64,000 nucleotides of DNA, taken from positions 51,484,829 through 51,548,828 of the forward strand of contig OX463778.1 in assembly GCA_949825025.1 (NCBI GenBank), read 5' to 3'. The stretch is from Siphlonurus alternatus. Taxonomy: Eukaryota > Arthropoda > Insecta > Ephemeroptera > Siphlonuridae. How positions within the stretch are numbered: position 1 is the stretch's first letter; each line of letters opens with the position of its first letter. Positions 25,870 through 38,074 of this stretch are shown here, in pieces. A model generated the notes under the pieces. That model was not told the DNA's origin. It saw nothing but the letters and a program-made list of their open reading frames with translations, and did not search any database. Made by a program: the position numbers and the translations under genes.

Positions 25870-28800
25870 CCCTATGTATTTTTTTTCCCCCTTTTCCCTT
25901 TTTAACATAAAAATTTTCCTCTACCTCTTTTTTTTTATATTTTACTGTTATCTTTATCAGAATTTATTTAAATGTCAGTGAAAAAAAAAAAAAGTGAGAA
26001 TGAATTTAATTATAATATAATAAATTATTGATAAAAAAAAAATGCAATGCCTTTTCTTCTAACAGTAACTTGCAATAATTATTGACTTATAACTATATTA
26101 TAATCAACGTAGACTAACAAGAATGTAATTTTAGTTTTAATTTTAAATTATTTAAGCACACATAATCTCTAGTTTTGGTAATTAATATTTTAACTCGTCA
26201 TATTTAATATAAATATCAACGGCATCAACGCCTATTAACTGCAACCGCTATAGGCTTACATACTCAAGGGGTTGCATAGATGTTGCTTCTGCAGGCTATA
26301 TAAACATTTTTACGACATTCCTTCATGTCTGTTTAACATAGTAATGCATGTAGTACTTAATTTACGATATAATTACGTATGCTAAAGAGTAAACTTGTAA
26401 GTAAGTTCATAAATGTCCAAAAACTAATTTGTACGTAAAACTACTAGGGTTATTTTGCCTCACAGAGTTCCTCTCAGCTTGGGACACACCTCAGCCTTGC
26501 GTGCCAGGACTCGCAGCTGTGCCATTATCAGTGCGGAGGTTATCTGCTGCTAAATCCGTTCCGTACTCGACCACAATGCACAACGTGGTCTAATTACTTT
26601 ATCAGCCACAACATATAAAAATTACGTCCAAAGTTGTTTTTAAATTATGTAATTAATATATTTTAGTATTATATTGTTATTTGGAGATTTCAACAAGCAG
26701 TCAAGTACGCAACTTGGAAATTTGAACGCGCTAAAAATATTACTAAGTAGTCTCTCTTATTCAACTCTATATTGAATGAATTTTACAGATTGACTTACTG
26801 TGATTTAATATGAAAACTTTACAGCTTGAAATTATACGTTTAATGTAGCGATGGTGCTCCCGCAATTTCAGAAAGCATGTCAAATAATTGAACTCTCCAG
26901 TACATCTATAACTATAATGAACCAGTGCATAATACCGTTGCTTAAAATTCTGAGCATTATTAACAAACAAAATAATATACACAATTTTTTTTTTTTTTTT
27001 CAATAGTATCTCTCATATACAGTATTATTATAGTACAACAGGTATTCAAAGTTTCAAATAAAGTCGACATTGTTCTTGAATTAAATGACAGGTAAACCAC
27101 AATGCCTAAGTCTGTTTTGTCAAAAAATTGAGTCTTCTTGGTACTTCCCCCCCCCCCTTTTTTTTTTTTTTTTTCCTTTTTTGACACAAATCCTAAACAG
27201 TAAAGTGCATTGTTTAGACAAAAAAGTGAGTGTTACATTTGTTAACAAAGAAAGAAAAAAAATGTTAACAATATTTTTAACCTCAACAGTAGGAGGGTAG
27301 TGAAAGTTAAATGGTTTTATAGTAAAAATTGATGATTTATGATGATGTGATATTATCACGGAGGACTTACTCGTCCATCAGATCCTCGCTAATTACTGTT
27401 ACGAACCTGCAAGTATCTATAACATTATTACTATAGTACTAACAATGGTTTTAGTTAGTTCCAACAGACGGGCTAATCAGGCCGAGTCAAAGATAAATAT
27501 ATCAAGGTAATATTAATACGAAGATAAGTCAGAAGAGAGCAAAATCACAACAATCTAACTTTAGTGGTGATGTTTTTTTAAAATATTAAAAGATTTAAGA
27601 CACAGAATTTTGTTTATAAATAATTTGGAATGTACTTTATAATGTAATATATTGAAATTAGAGTACCTTATTTAAGAATGATCGTGGTTTTGATGAAGTT
27701 GCATGGTTGCAGACATCAGAGTAGGGATGAGGTTCGCGAGAAAGTTAGCAACGAAGTGTCTTTGCTCCACTAGGCCGTAACAACAGCACTATAACTAACT
27801 TACCGAAGAGTGCTCTTCATAAAGATCCTTCATTTATTTGATAAAACTATACACTATCGTTTTATTTTATGTTGTGGTTAGAGGTAATAAAAATATATTG
27901 AGATAGAACAAAAAAATATTAATAAATAATCTCACAAGAAAAAAAAATAATACTCTCTTTCACATAATTGTAATAAAGAGTATATAAACTTAATTAAGTC
28001 AATTACTTAATTAACTTTCTCCACATTCTTTTTTATTTTTATTTTTTTTTTTAATATTAAAATATCATCATCATGAGAATTAAGTCAAAGGTTTTTCAAG
28101 GTTAAAACAAAGGAGAAATAATTTTAAGTTCTATTAACATTTCCATGCAAGTGTCAAAAGTGTACCATTATTTACTACAGGACCTATTTTAAGAAAGAAG
28201 ACATTTTTTAATTATCATAAAAAAAAAAATTCTGGAGTAAAAATATGGAACTCAACGATTCGATCTTACTGTCTGAAAATATTTTATTTTTTTATAGACA
28301 CAAATGATTTTAATCTCAACAGCTACAAAACAAAATATCATTATGCATGCAGTAAAGAGTGCAATACGCATATTAAGTTGAAGTAAATAATAGCTAGCAG
28401 GTTACAATTTCAAATGCAAATTACGTTAAATGTTTATTGGAAGTCGTGGAAGTTGGTGATTTACTTAATGAGGAGAAAATTTAATAATTTTATAATAACT
28501 TGAAATAAATTGATGTTGTTGAATACCATTATGGCATAAAAAAATACTATATATCATAAAATACAATGCATCTTCTAAAAAAAAATAAAGGACTCAATAA
28601 GAAAAAATTAGTTATTAATGAAGTTTTTATTTAAATCGTTGAATCCATTCCCTAAATTAATTATTATGAACAGCACATGACTTGTTTTAAAATATATAAT
28701 TGCTTTACAAATTTACTTCAATAAGGGGTTTTAGAAGTAACAACTTCCAGCTTGTACAAGTACATGCCAACGTTATTCATATTGTGTTCATTTGTTTATA

Positions 28801-29220
28801 TTTTTAGTATGTTCAATACACAAGTATTTTTGTGCATTAATTATTTATGTGTTTTATCTTATCAAATGCTTTGTAAATTGCATGCAGTATTTTAGAGCTT
28901 GTGGATATATCAAAATTGTAACATCTATGTCAAATTACACATTAAAAGTCAATTACACAGGTGTGATCTCCAACTGTTATGTAGGCAAGCAGGATGAGTA
29001 TCGTACAGGAACCGGCCATCAAGTAGCATATACGTATTACATTAATTTATATATATTTCATAGAATTATTCATATAATAATATACCTCAAGTGAGTTATG
29101 ATTTTAATTATTTAATTTTCTAGGTCAAATATAAAACCATACCTAATTTTTTTTAATTAAAATGCGGTTAATCCTGTAGTTTTATTATAAATTTTGTGTA
29201 CCGTTGACACAATTACTGTT
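25870..29220. other. AT-rich non-coding stretch
   Basis: A GC-richer pocket at 26460-26600 has no clear exon. A C10-T18 homopolymer junction lies at 27147-27174. Other frames here are low-complexity. No bounded transposon was recognised. Confidence 0.4.
27147..27180. repeat. poly(C)-poly(T) tract
   Basis: About ten C followed by about eighteen T, then CC and more T. The strict pyrimidine strand makes triplex formation and length instability plausible. Confidence 0.85.
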
Positions 29221-29240
29221 GATCTATATTTCGCATGCAG

Positions 29241-29300
29241 AGTCGGACAAAGGTGCGACCCCCCCCCCCTCCTCCGCCAGCACACCCACCTACACCTGAG
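29241..29300 (+). other. candidate proline-rich 60-bp exon
   Basis: An acceptor with a usable tract (ATATTTCGCATGCAG) and the donor CCTGAG|GTAACG enclose 20 codons in phase 0 at both ends. The translation is SRTK followed by VRPPPPPPPPAHPPTPE, a polyproline segment of the SH3 or EVH1 ligand type. The phase would allow joining to the candidate exon at 25679-25738. The C run makes the reading frame sensitive to length errors. Confidence 0.25.
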
Positions 29301-29604
29301 GTAACGGGACTCGATCTACCGCCCCTCCGAGTGCAGAACACTGTCTGGTGACACCCGCATCATCGGCATCGTCGTAATATACATACAATATAATACAGTG
29401 CGTCAAACAGAACTGCACTGATGACGTGCAAGTAAAAACATCAGCATTTTGATCATATAAATCAAGAATATTATCGAGATTTTGTATTTACATATTACTG
29501 ACATAGCAACCGTATGCTTCATATCAATGTCACAATTTCAATGCACTCTGCAAAAAAAAAATCTAAATCATAACATGCAAATCGACATCAAAGGGACAGC
29601 ACAT

Positions 29605-29925
29605 AATGGAGTACCGACCTCAATTTTTTTTATTACAGAAATGGATAGAGGGTGTAAAGTTATGCTACTCTGATTTTTTTCATATTTTTTAGAGCCCGGC
29701 AACTATTTTTTAAAAATTATTGAAAGTGAAGAAAAAGTGCCGCCTCTTGCCGCCTCTCTTAATAAAAGATATGACCCAAAAGGGACGTGGATTCGAACCC
29801 GACCTCGCCAAAACTTTTTAGCAATACTTCCCGGTCCATAAAAAATCTGAAAAAAATCAGAGTAGCATAACTTTTTATTCTCTATCCATTTCTGCTATAA
29901 AAAATTTTGAGGTCGATACTCCATT
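29605..29925 (-). mobile_element. inverted-repeat element with tRNA B-box, copy 1
   Basis: The ends read AATGGAGTACCGACCTC and GAGGTCGATACTCCATT, and complementarity extends about 45 bases inward around the paired GAAATGGATAGAG. An exact pol III B-box (GGTTCGAATCC on the minus strand) lies inside. The second copy, in the opposite orientation, is at 61937-62267. It has no coding frame. No long target duplication is clear; the flanks may share AT. Confidence 0.75.
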
Positions 29926-30737
29926 GTATCACTAGACTGCATGACAGTTTAATAAAAACTATGAAAATTATTTGCGCAATGCTAATAAAAAGTAAAAAAA
30001 ATATATATATCAGTTTATATATATATATATATTACATTTCATTAAGTTGCAATTTTTTTCTAGACTTGTGAAAACTTTAAAATTTCTGAAAATAATTGAT
30101 TGTACAACATCTCATTTTCTGCACGTTTAAAAATATCTTATATAAATATTATGAAAATTTTATTTCTCTTGTGGCTGTATATAATACAACAATTAATTAT
30201 ACACTTTGGTCATGTACTGTACTTGCTTATCCAATTTTTAAAAGGTAAACTTTTTTTCTCGTGGCAAAAATTATTGAAAACAAAGTTATAATACTTGTAT
30301 GTTTTTTTATGTATGATTATTAAATGTTGTTGAATGTTTTGGCAGTGATAAAAAAATACTCACATAAAATATTTATTGATTCTACATTCTATATACATAA
30401 TTTTTGGAGCAAAGTTCGCAACCGGTGCGATTTTTGTACATGCTAAAGTATCAAACTAAATACTTAAAAGTGGCGCAGTACAAAATAATTATGTATAATA
30501 AAATCTGTAAATATAAGTGCATCACACTTTTTTATAAAATAAGTCATCATAACACAATTTATACGACACTATTTACAGTTGATTAATCTAGTTTTACAAT
30601 GTATTACATTGAAGAAACCATACATAATATTATAATATATTTTGCTGTAAGACTTGACATATCCTAGATACAGCCTAGACAGACAGAAATGTATAATAAA
30701 CCTGCTTCTTTTTTTAACATAATAATATGATACATCC

Positions 30738-30758
30738 CAGCAGCAGCAGCAGCAGCAG
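30738..30758. repeat. (CAG)7 repeat
   Basis: Seven perfect CAG units on the plus strand. No convincing gene contains them. Confidence 0.9.
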
Positions 30759-30839
30759 CCGGAGCAAACATATTTACCTCATCTGTAGATTCTAATTAAT
30801 TATACTTTCTCGTAATGTTGTAACATAGTAATATAGACC

Positions 30840-31067
30840 TTGTGTACATACGATGACCATCGCTGTTCTATAGCTCTTGGTATGAAGGACTGGGTCAAGG
30901 TTACTCTGAACCGGCAACAGGCGGCTGCTCACGTTGCAGCCTCCCTCTCACGCTCGCTTGTTGGCTCGCCACAAAACCCCAATACAAGATCCATTCAAAT
31001 AGTATATATAGAGACACTTTTATTAGGGCTACCTAGCGAATACAAAAAACCAGAACATCTCAACTGA
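30840..31067 (+). other. protein-like open frame, possible terminal exon
   Basis: A 75-codon frame beginning at a non-ATG codon reads DDHRCSIALGMKDWVKVTLN, then RQQAAAHVAASLSRSLVGS, and stops after KKPEHLN. Only a poor acceptor (AATATAG) precedes it. An internal ATG starts MKDWVKVTLN. Composition is protein-like but the pocket is GC-rich, so chance openness is possible. Confidence 0.2.
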
Positions 31068-31838
31068 AAATGAGCGTGGCCGCCATATCATGCACGTCTT
31101 TCCTGCTATGTATATATAAAAAAAAAGTATGAAAGAAAGGAAAAAGAAAGAATGAGATGTTTGGGAACGAAAAGTCGTGTGGCAAGTTTTATTGTTACAC
31201 CACCCCATTTTTAAATTTTAAATTTGAAGAAAAACATTAGGATTCAGGCTATATCTTTGGCCTATATAATAATAATTTTTTATACGATGGGAATTTTGCT
31301 TCATTTATATACAGCTATATAATGTTCATGATGGAATTTTAAACAGTCGAGTTTCATGTAATGCATTAAATAAAAATGAGAAAAAAATGTAGACACTACA
31401 ATTTTTTAAATATTTTAAATGTTTTAATAATAATTTTAGATGTAAAAATTACACTCATAAATTATTATTAATTACATATATGATAACAAAAACTTGCTGC
31501 AAAATTAAGATTTTTTTTTTAAACATAATTTATTAACGAAAGATAATGTTTTATCCGCATCATGCATTGAAATTTTTTTTATATATAAATTCAAGTAAAT
31601 ACATGTACTGTTTTTTGCTTCAAAATAGAGAGCCGGCTTGTAGCAGTAAATATGAAGAGAATTAGTTTGGATAACATTTTTTAAAATAGTCTCCATTAGT
31701 AAAAAAAAAAAAAAAAAAACACACGTGAGAAATTAACATGATAAAATCGTCCAAAAAAATAGTGTTATTTGAATTTATAACATGTTTTTAAAACAATGTT
31801 TAAATACACATTACCAGTAAAGGACATTTTGTACAGGT

Positions 31839-32090
31839 ATGCACAAATGCTGTTTAGAAATTGTTTCTGTTTACACGTTAGCGAGAGAGAGAAATAACAC
31901 GTTACAATTGAAAGTAAACAAGCCCAGTAGCTTGTCCCCTGAAAGTCAGGCAACCGGCGCAACCCTGGCAGCTTGGTTGCGGATCCTGCGAGAAGTGGGC
32001 CACGCTGCTCCACATTCAGAGTCCCCCTCCTGTTACCTGTACAGGACACACCCCAGCAGCCTACCTGCCCGAGCACCCATATCATGATCC
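31839..32090. other. GC pocket with open frames on both strands
   Basis: The plus frame contains PESQATGATLAAWLRILREV. The minus frame starts MIWVLGQVGCWGVSCT in a signal-like manner and contains two strong minus-strand donors, GGGCAG|GTAGGC and TGTACAG|GTAACA. A minus-strand first exon or a regulatory element are the best readings. Confidence 0.2.
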
Positions 32091-32785
32091 CCCTCTATAA
32101 CATCATCTCATCAATCTTTTACCATGATCTAATCTGATGCCATAGTTATGAACGGTGTTGCTAAGTAATTTTCTCACTCCTACAATATACTAACAGGATT
32201 ATTAAAAACATGATCTTATACTTAACTGTGAAAATTTGATACTCTAAAATTAGAGTAATTTTAGTTTAAAATAAGATGGTATTTTGTTTAATCAGCTAAC
32301 TTATAAGTGTGTGCAGCTGTAAACGAGCAAAAATATACATAATAAATTATAGTTTAAAAAATATATTCACAATAAAATACAAACATTTTGAAGCTCCAGT
32401 CAATACTCTTGGCACAAATTAAAATAATATTGAATAATTTCCATGCATACAATTAGCAATTACTATGCCATTGTGTTTCTCTACTGACTTATTCTAATTG
32501 CATAATACAAATTATGACTAATTAGCATTATTGTAAATAGCAGTTCATAAAATTGCAAGTAAAATTACAAGATATTACATTCTTTTGCATAATACTTCAG
32601 TAAGAATAATACTGGTTTCACTTTTTACATATAAAATACAAATAGAAGAATTTGACATCACTTTTAAACCTATGATAACAAAATAAAAATAGAACATTGT
32701 CAAAGTAGGGAAATAAGAAAAAGTGTTCTAAATTGTTATATTTTTCTTACAATGTTATTATTTTTTCCCCTCTTCTTACACCGAC

Positions 32786-32875
32786 AAGAAAAGAAGGTGT
32801 TACGTGAATTGTGTTGTAGAAGCTTGCGGACAAAACTTCAATGTAGAACAGAATGAGACGGTATACGCTTGCATT
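32786..32875 (+). other. candidate terminal exon, Cys-bearing
   Basis: A long pyrimidine tract (TATTTTTTCCCCTCTTACAC) precedes CGACAAG. The following phase-0 frame reads KRRCYVNCVVEACGQNFN, then VEQNETVYACI and a stop. It has three clustered cysteines. No upstream partner exon is established. Confidence 0.25.
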
Positions 32876-33010
32876 TAGGTTCCACTTTCTAATTCTGTAA
32901 CAATGCATCAACAGCATCGAGGAGTTGACTGAGAAGTATGCTGGTTCATGGTTTGTCTTGTGGCGATTATATACCTTATAGTGGTAGAGAGAGGTTTTCT
33001 TGACTAAAAC

Positions 33011-33640
33011 ATGTCAACAATGCCCAATTGTTGTTTTCCTACCAAGAGACAAAACATTCTTGTCGAAAGGCTACTGTTGAGAGTCATAAATAAAATATAT
33101 GGATGGATGCTACTATATACAGGGGGTTATATTGTATACTTGCAGCAAGATCCGGGAATCACTTTGATACGGTGCAGGGACAGGATCATGTTGGAGCCTA
33201 GGGGTAGTTCGATATAAGCGATAAGATGGTCACTATAGTTTTCAGAGGTGTTTGTCACTGAGGGAAATACCATAACACCTCGACCTTGAATCTCATCATA
33301 ACACAGAATCTTTAAACTTTATGAAACGATCAAAATATATTTTATAGCTATTATAGAATGTAATATGGTACCCGGCCGTAACATAAATCACGGTATTCAT
33401 CTGGGAAAAGAGATGTCTCTATGACTCACCTGGAATTTTTATCAACAATACATATTAAGGTGCATGGATTCTCCAGGTAACATAATATAATTATATTATA
33501 ACTGATAACATTTTGCCAGATGACCATTGAAATTTTGTTACAAATTAATACTATTTTTTATCAGCTGTAATAAAGATTGAATTTTTCAATGACTGTTCAA
33601 TAACTGTTTGTCATCGCGTGTGTGGGTTATAATGGTATAA
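33011..33640. other. non-coding stretch
   Basis: Intermediate GC with a 68-codon chance-like frame at 33011-33217 and no splice support. Nothing else was seen. Confidence 0.35.
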
Positions 33641-33659
33641 CTTATAAAACGATAAGCAT

Positions 33660-33870
33660 ATTTGACACATTTATGCAATCCGGTGGACACGGTGGCTCTA
33701 TCGGGTCATCCACGGGTGCTAAAGCTAGCGGGAGGTGGGGCCTCGCCCGCCCCCGCCCCAGAGTGCCGTGCGAGGAGCCGCGCCCTGCCAGCTGGAGAAC
33801 AAGGTCACTGGCTGTTCTTCGCGTGTGTACTTCGGCGACACACTGTGCTCCACATTATTTGCATTAAGAT
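33660..33870. promoter_or_regulatory. GC pocket with Sp/KLF-type box
   Basis: The pocket carries GCCCGCCCCCGCCCC, a GC box, and the nuclear-receptor half-site AAGGTCA, and is open in several frames (minus: KYTREEQPVTLFSSWQGAA). No splice site supports an exon, so a promoter or enhancer core is the simpler reading. Confidence 0.25.
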
Positions 33871-34188
33871 ACGTGATATTTTGTATGAACTGGACCTCAT
33901 ATGTTTTATGTAACATAATATAGAATAATAATCTTAGTTTTAAATATAAGCACTCTTAAAAATTAAATAGCTACTCATACATATACATATCTGTTGCAGT
34001 TTTTGTTGCTCCTATTGCACTGGAATCTCATCAACAACAAAAGTAAGACAATGTCAATATATTTATTTATCAGAACATAATCTTTAGCTCTTCATAAATA
34101 GTCCAACTGAATAAAATTCGGTGAGAAAACAGTGTAATATCGATCGTCACAGCTATATCATACAGACAGGGGAAGGAAGTTACGCACG

Positions 34189-34374
34189 ATGTGCGTGCGA
34201 GACGGCACGTGCTCATCGGGAGACGAGGCGAAATGGAGAGTGTGGAGATTAATTGAGTGCTCGTTGGACCGGGCGTGCTCCAGAACGTTCGCACAGATTC
34301 CTCGGTGCGTGACATCGCGGCGAGCACCGCGCAACTTTCTCGCCTCCGCCGGGAGCAACAATCGGAAATTGTAA
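34189..34374 (+). other. CpG-rich pocket with small ORF
   Basis: An ATG opens 61 codons, MCVRDGTCSSGDEAKWRVW and onward, ending in NNRKL. Two minus-strand frames are open over the same block. CpG density is far above the surroundings. It is either a coding exon, an untranslated first exon or a regulatory island. Confidence 0.2.
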
Positions 34375-34514
34375 TATGGACATTTAATATACAAGTTACT
34401 TAAATGTAAGTACTGTATTCAATAACATTTATTTTCAATTGAATCGATGTTAAATTAAGAAAATTTTAATAAAAAAATGACAGCAATAAATAATTACAAT
34501 AATATAATATATAG

Positions 34515-34618
<104 letters not shown>

Positions 34619-34619
34619 A

Positions 34620-35680
34620 TTAAATACCAAAGAACTAGTAATTTAAAAAAAAACTACAATTTTCAATTGTAATTTTTTATATGAACAAAAAATTATGAAT
34701 TATTTACTTGCAAATTTAAAAATTATAGATAGATATAAAGCAAAAGTACGAGCAGGATGCTTCTAATTTAATATTCTTGTAACCCTCCTGTTTCAACATT
34801 TTGCACGGTACATTTTTACAACAAAGACGATAATATATAAAGATGTACAAAAACTTTGTTGACCATACACATGTAAGATTTTAAAAAAAAAAAAAAAAAA
34901 AAAAGCTTTTAACATTTTTTTGCAAGAAGAATATATTCCCCCTATATTTTTATGACCTAGAAATTGTGTACAGTTATATTATGAAGGGATGAAACTGAAT
35001 AAAACGGTACATCCCTATACACAGAAGAGGGATGGATTGAGTTTATGTTACCGCTATACATGCGGGTGAACCATGAGAGGGATTTATAGCGGTGGTGGAT
35101 GGAACGTTGGGTGGGGGTGGGCGCAAAAATGTCTGCAGTCTGCAGGGACCGTTATCTCTGCAGTCTCCTATTTGGTCCTTGCCTCGGGATTTTTACGATT
35201 ATGATAAAGGGGCGCGAAATATTTTGAAAAGGAAGGGTTCTGCAGTGTAAAATTGTTTATTGCGGCAATTCGCTTAAACCTCAAATACTTTTAACTCTAC
35301 CACTTTATTAGAAAAAAAGGTCTTTAACCCTAAAGGAAAATTGCTTCAAAATAAAAGATAAACCCTTTTTTTTTATTGAACCTTGGCGTATCTCAACATC
35401 TTGAATAAGGATATTAAATAATAAAGTTAAATTGCACTACTTTATTATTGCAAGAACTGCATGAAAGAGGTATTTTTTATTTATAAATTTAAAAATATAC
35501 GGTAAATAAAAGCATCGTATTTTGACCCCCTTCAAAAAACATCATACTGTTCGTTGTTGTATTTATATAAATTTAATTTATTTATTACTTATAAATCTCC
35601 AAATTTTCCATAGTCTTATAATTATACTCACGAATAGTATAAATATATTATGCATATCTAATATTTCTCACAAAGCAATC

Positions 35681-35746
<66 letters not shown>

Positions 35747-36080
35747 GATATATATATAATGTTAACATATAGAACATATACTGATATATACTGTACCTCA
35801 TATTGTCAATAATATACTGTAGTTGAGATGCTACAGAATTAACGAATGTTTAAGTTATATCCATTATGTGCTATTTAACATTATCAATTTTATATAGACA
35901 GTTATTAGCATTCTATAGTATAATATACACTAATACTAAAATATCATACAAGAATTATACATAAATAATATTATAAAAATTCACGTGTCATTTTTTTTTT
36001 CGCAAGCTTGACCTTTTTTAACTTGACTGCAAGCAACATTTCTACGGCAATTACAAATTAAGTAAATTTTACCCAAACTA
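34620..36080. other. AT-rich non-coding stretch with capped (TA)n
   Basis: A 25-base A run lies near 34878-34902. A moderately GC-rich patch at 35030-35200 has no exon signals. The capped (TA)n hairpin is at 35678-35749. Confidence 0.4.
35678..35749. repeat. (TA)n repeat capped by inverted arms
   Basis: About 60 bases of alternating TA are flanked by ATCAACT on the left and AGTTGAT on the right, making a 72-base perfect hairpin. Confidence 0.9.
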
Positions 36081-36084
36081 AGGG

Positions 36085-36369
36085 ATGCAGAGACACGGCA
36101 GTGCTATTAGCTCGCGGTGGCATCTGGGAGGATGGAAGAGTGAGGAGACGTGGGAACGAGCACATCGCGAACGTCGCCATACAGCCCTAGTTCCTTTGTC
36201 CACGCTGTTACAATCGCGGTGCAATCCGGGAAACTGCTCACTTTTCTATAAATATACACCATTCGTGGGGATCATAATCTGTTCCTTCGTAATACAATAT
36301 ATAGTGATATTGTCAACTGCAGATTCTTCGATGAAAAAAAAATGTATTATAGATATAAAACAGTTATAA
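36085..36369 (+). other. small ORF with one predicted membrane segment
   Basis: An ATG opens 94 codons. The N-terminal part is from a GC-rich pocket (MQRHGSAISSRWHLGGWKSE) and is basic. The C-terminal part from A/T-rich DNA contains the hydrophobic stretch FVGIIICSFVIQYIVIL. A tail-anchored small protein is conceivable. There is no homology call. Confidence 0.2.
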
Positions 36370-36639
36370 GTATTGTAGTATTGTAACTTAGTATATTATT
36401 CAATAAAACTAGGTTTGAAATAAATTTAAAAATAAATAAAATGAGCAGTCATCTAAAAATTTAAGATTACAAAGATAATATTGAAAGCATATCAAATAAA
36501 TTACGCCAGTCTATATTCAATATAATATAATTCAAAGTATGAGATTACAACTGTAAGATAATCGAGCGTCAGGTGATTGTGCTGAACAAAAAATCACGGT
36601 TGAAAGCTAAGTAATTGATTCAGACAGAATTTGATCATC

Positions 36640-36850
36640 AGTCGTGGTGCGGATGGGTGAACTAGATCTGCTGCTGGGTGTCAGACGGATCTTCCTCGTG
36701 GACTGCCGCCGCTGGGGCTGTCATTGCCCACCTGCACGGTTCTCAGATCCAATATTACACGTGCACTCCACAAAGTTCGCGAATTTTCGTTCCAAGTTGG
36801 GTGTACACATTTTTTCTCTTCAACAAAAAAAAAAAAAAAAAAAAAAAAAA
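36640..36850 (+). other. GC pocket ending in a 26-base A run, possible retroposed fragment
   Basis: A unique GC-richer block ends in CTTCAAC followed by 26 A (36825-36850), as for a polyadenylated retrocopy or SINE. No tRNA boxes, coding frame or target duplication were recognised. Confidence 0.25.
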
Positions 36851-37401
36851 TGAAAATTCTTTACAAATTTGTTATTATTATTATTATTATTATTGGTTCA
36901 TAGAGTTTAGAGGAATAGTTTGGTTGCTTTCAGATAAATAATGATTATTTATTTACATCCAAATTGAGCAAACAATTAGCGTCTTCGAATCCTCCACTGT
37001 TTCATCTCTTAATAATGATATAGAATGGATAGATCAGCTGACAAGAAACCTTACGTCACGGATAATACTCGACATTGACGAGCACGCAGTTTTATTTGAC
37101 ACTTAATCATTTTTATTGTAATGGTATTGCTGTGCATGTAATTATATAAGCATGCGCATAAATTCTCCATAATAAATTATATACACAATGGAACTGATAA
37201 TAATTAATATTATAATAACTGAGAATTGACGATACAATTTTTTCAAAAACTATATTAAAGTAATTTAATTCATATAATACAACAACTTTATTATTATAAT
37301 GTTAGATATTATAGGAATTCAATTTAAGTTGCCTTGTTTAGTACGGTTAATAAGGACAATATTTTCTCAGTTATAGCTTAACTGCAATATTTAGCATTTA
37401 A

Positions 37402-37786
37402 GGTAGAGATAACGTCGAACAGCTGTTCGACGTAATCCCCTTTGATTAACATGTAAACCTTAGCAAATTGACAAAAATTCTGAAATTTTTTTGAGAGGCA
37501 GATATTAGTGCTTAAAAGCCATAGCAAAAGTTTCAAAAACATTTAACGAGCCGATTTTTTTAAATTAATTTTTTAGTTTGGCTCTCCATGGGAAAGCCCT
37601 ATGCTGAAAATTAAAAAAATTATTTAAAAAAAATCGGCTCGTTAAATCGTTTTGAATTTTTTTCTATGGCTTTTAGGCACTAATATCTGCCTCTCAAAAA
37701 AATTTCAGAATTTTTGTCAATTTGCTAAGGTTTACATGTTAATCAAAGGGCATTACGTCGATCAGCTGTTCGGCGTTATCTCTACC
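37402..37786. mobile_element. TTAA-flanked fold-back MITE, 385 bp, copy 1
   Basis: TTAA lies on both sides (37398-37401 and 37787-37790). The whole element is an inverted repeat with arms of about 170-180 bases around a short spacer containing CTCCATGGGAAAGCCC. The outer end includes the perfect palindrome CGTCGAACAGCTGTTCGACG. A nearly identical copy of exactly the same length is at 51510-51894. TTAA insertion points to piggyBac-type mobilisation; TA-type would also fit. Confidence 0.85.
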
Positions 37787-37820
37787 TTAAACAAGGTAAC
37801 ATTTTATTTATAACAACAAT

Positions 37821-38069
37821 TTAGGAGTAGACTTGCTCATTTGGATCAATTCGCACGTGTGTGTCGGCACTAACTGCGTGGCTGCTCGCAGCGTGGCGGG
37901 CTAGAAAGCGAATGCTCCAATTACCCATCTGTGGCTGCGGGCTACTCGCTGCCGAGCTGCGGTCTCTGCCTATAGTCCGTCGTGCATGCACGTTCCAAAC
38001 ATCAGCAGCAGCGTCGTCATAACATAGAGAAATTCCACGCTTGTACGCACTGCAGCCACCAAATAACAA
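37821..38069 (-). other. protein-like open frame, candidate exon
   Basis: The minus frame contains CYDDAAADVWNVHARRTIGR, then DRSSAASSPQPQM, and runs to a stop after DPNEQVYS. A possible acceptor, GTGGCTGCAG, and donor, ATGG|GTAATT, lie within. The block coincides with a CpG-bearing GC pocket. It is unidentified. Confidence 0.25.
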
Positions 38070-38074
38070 TATAT

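Noticed and set aside
28792..29094. 100-codon plus ORF
   Set aside because: Non-ATG start and composition typical of A/T-rich non-coding DNA.
35522..35812. 96-codon frame with Ile-Tyr repeats
   Set aside because: The repeat part is translation of the (TA)n tract; no other support.
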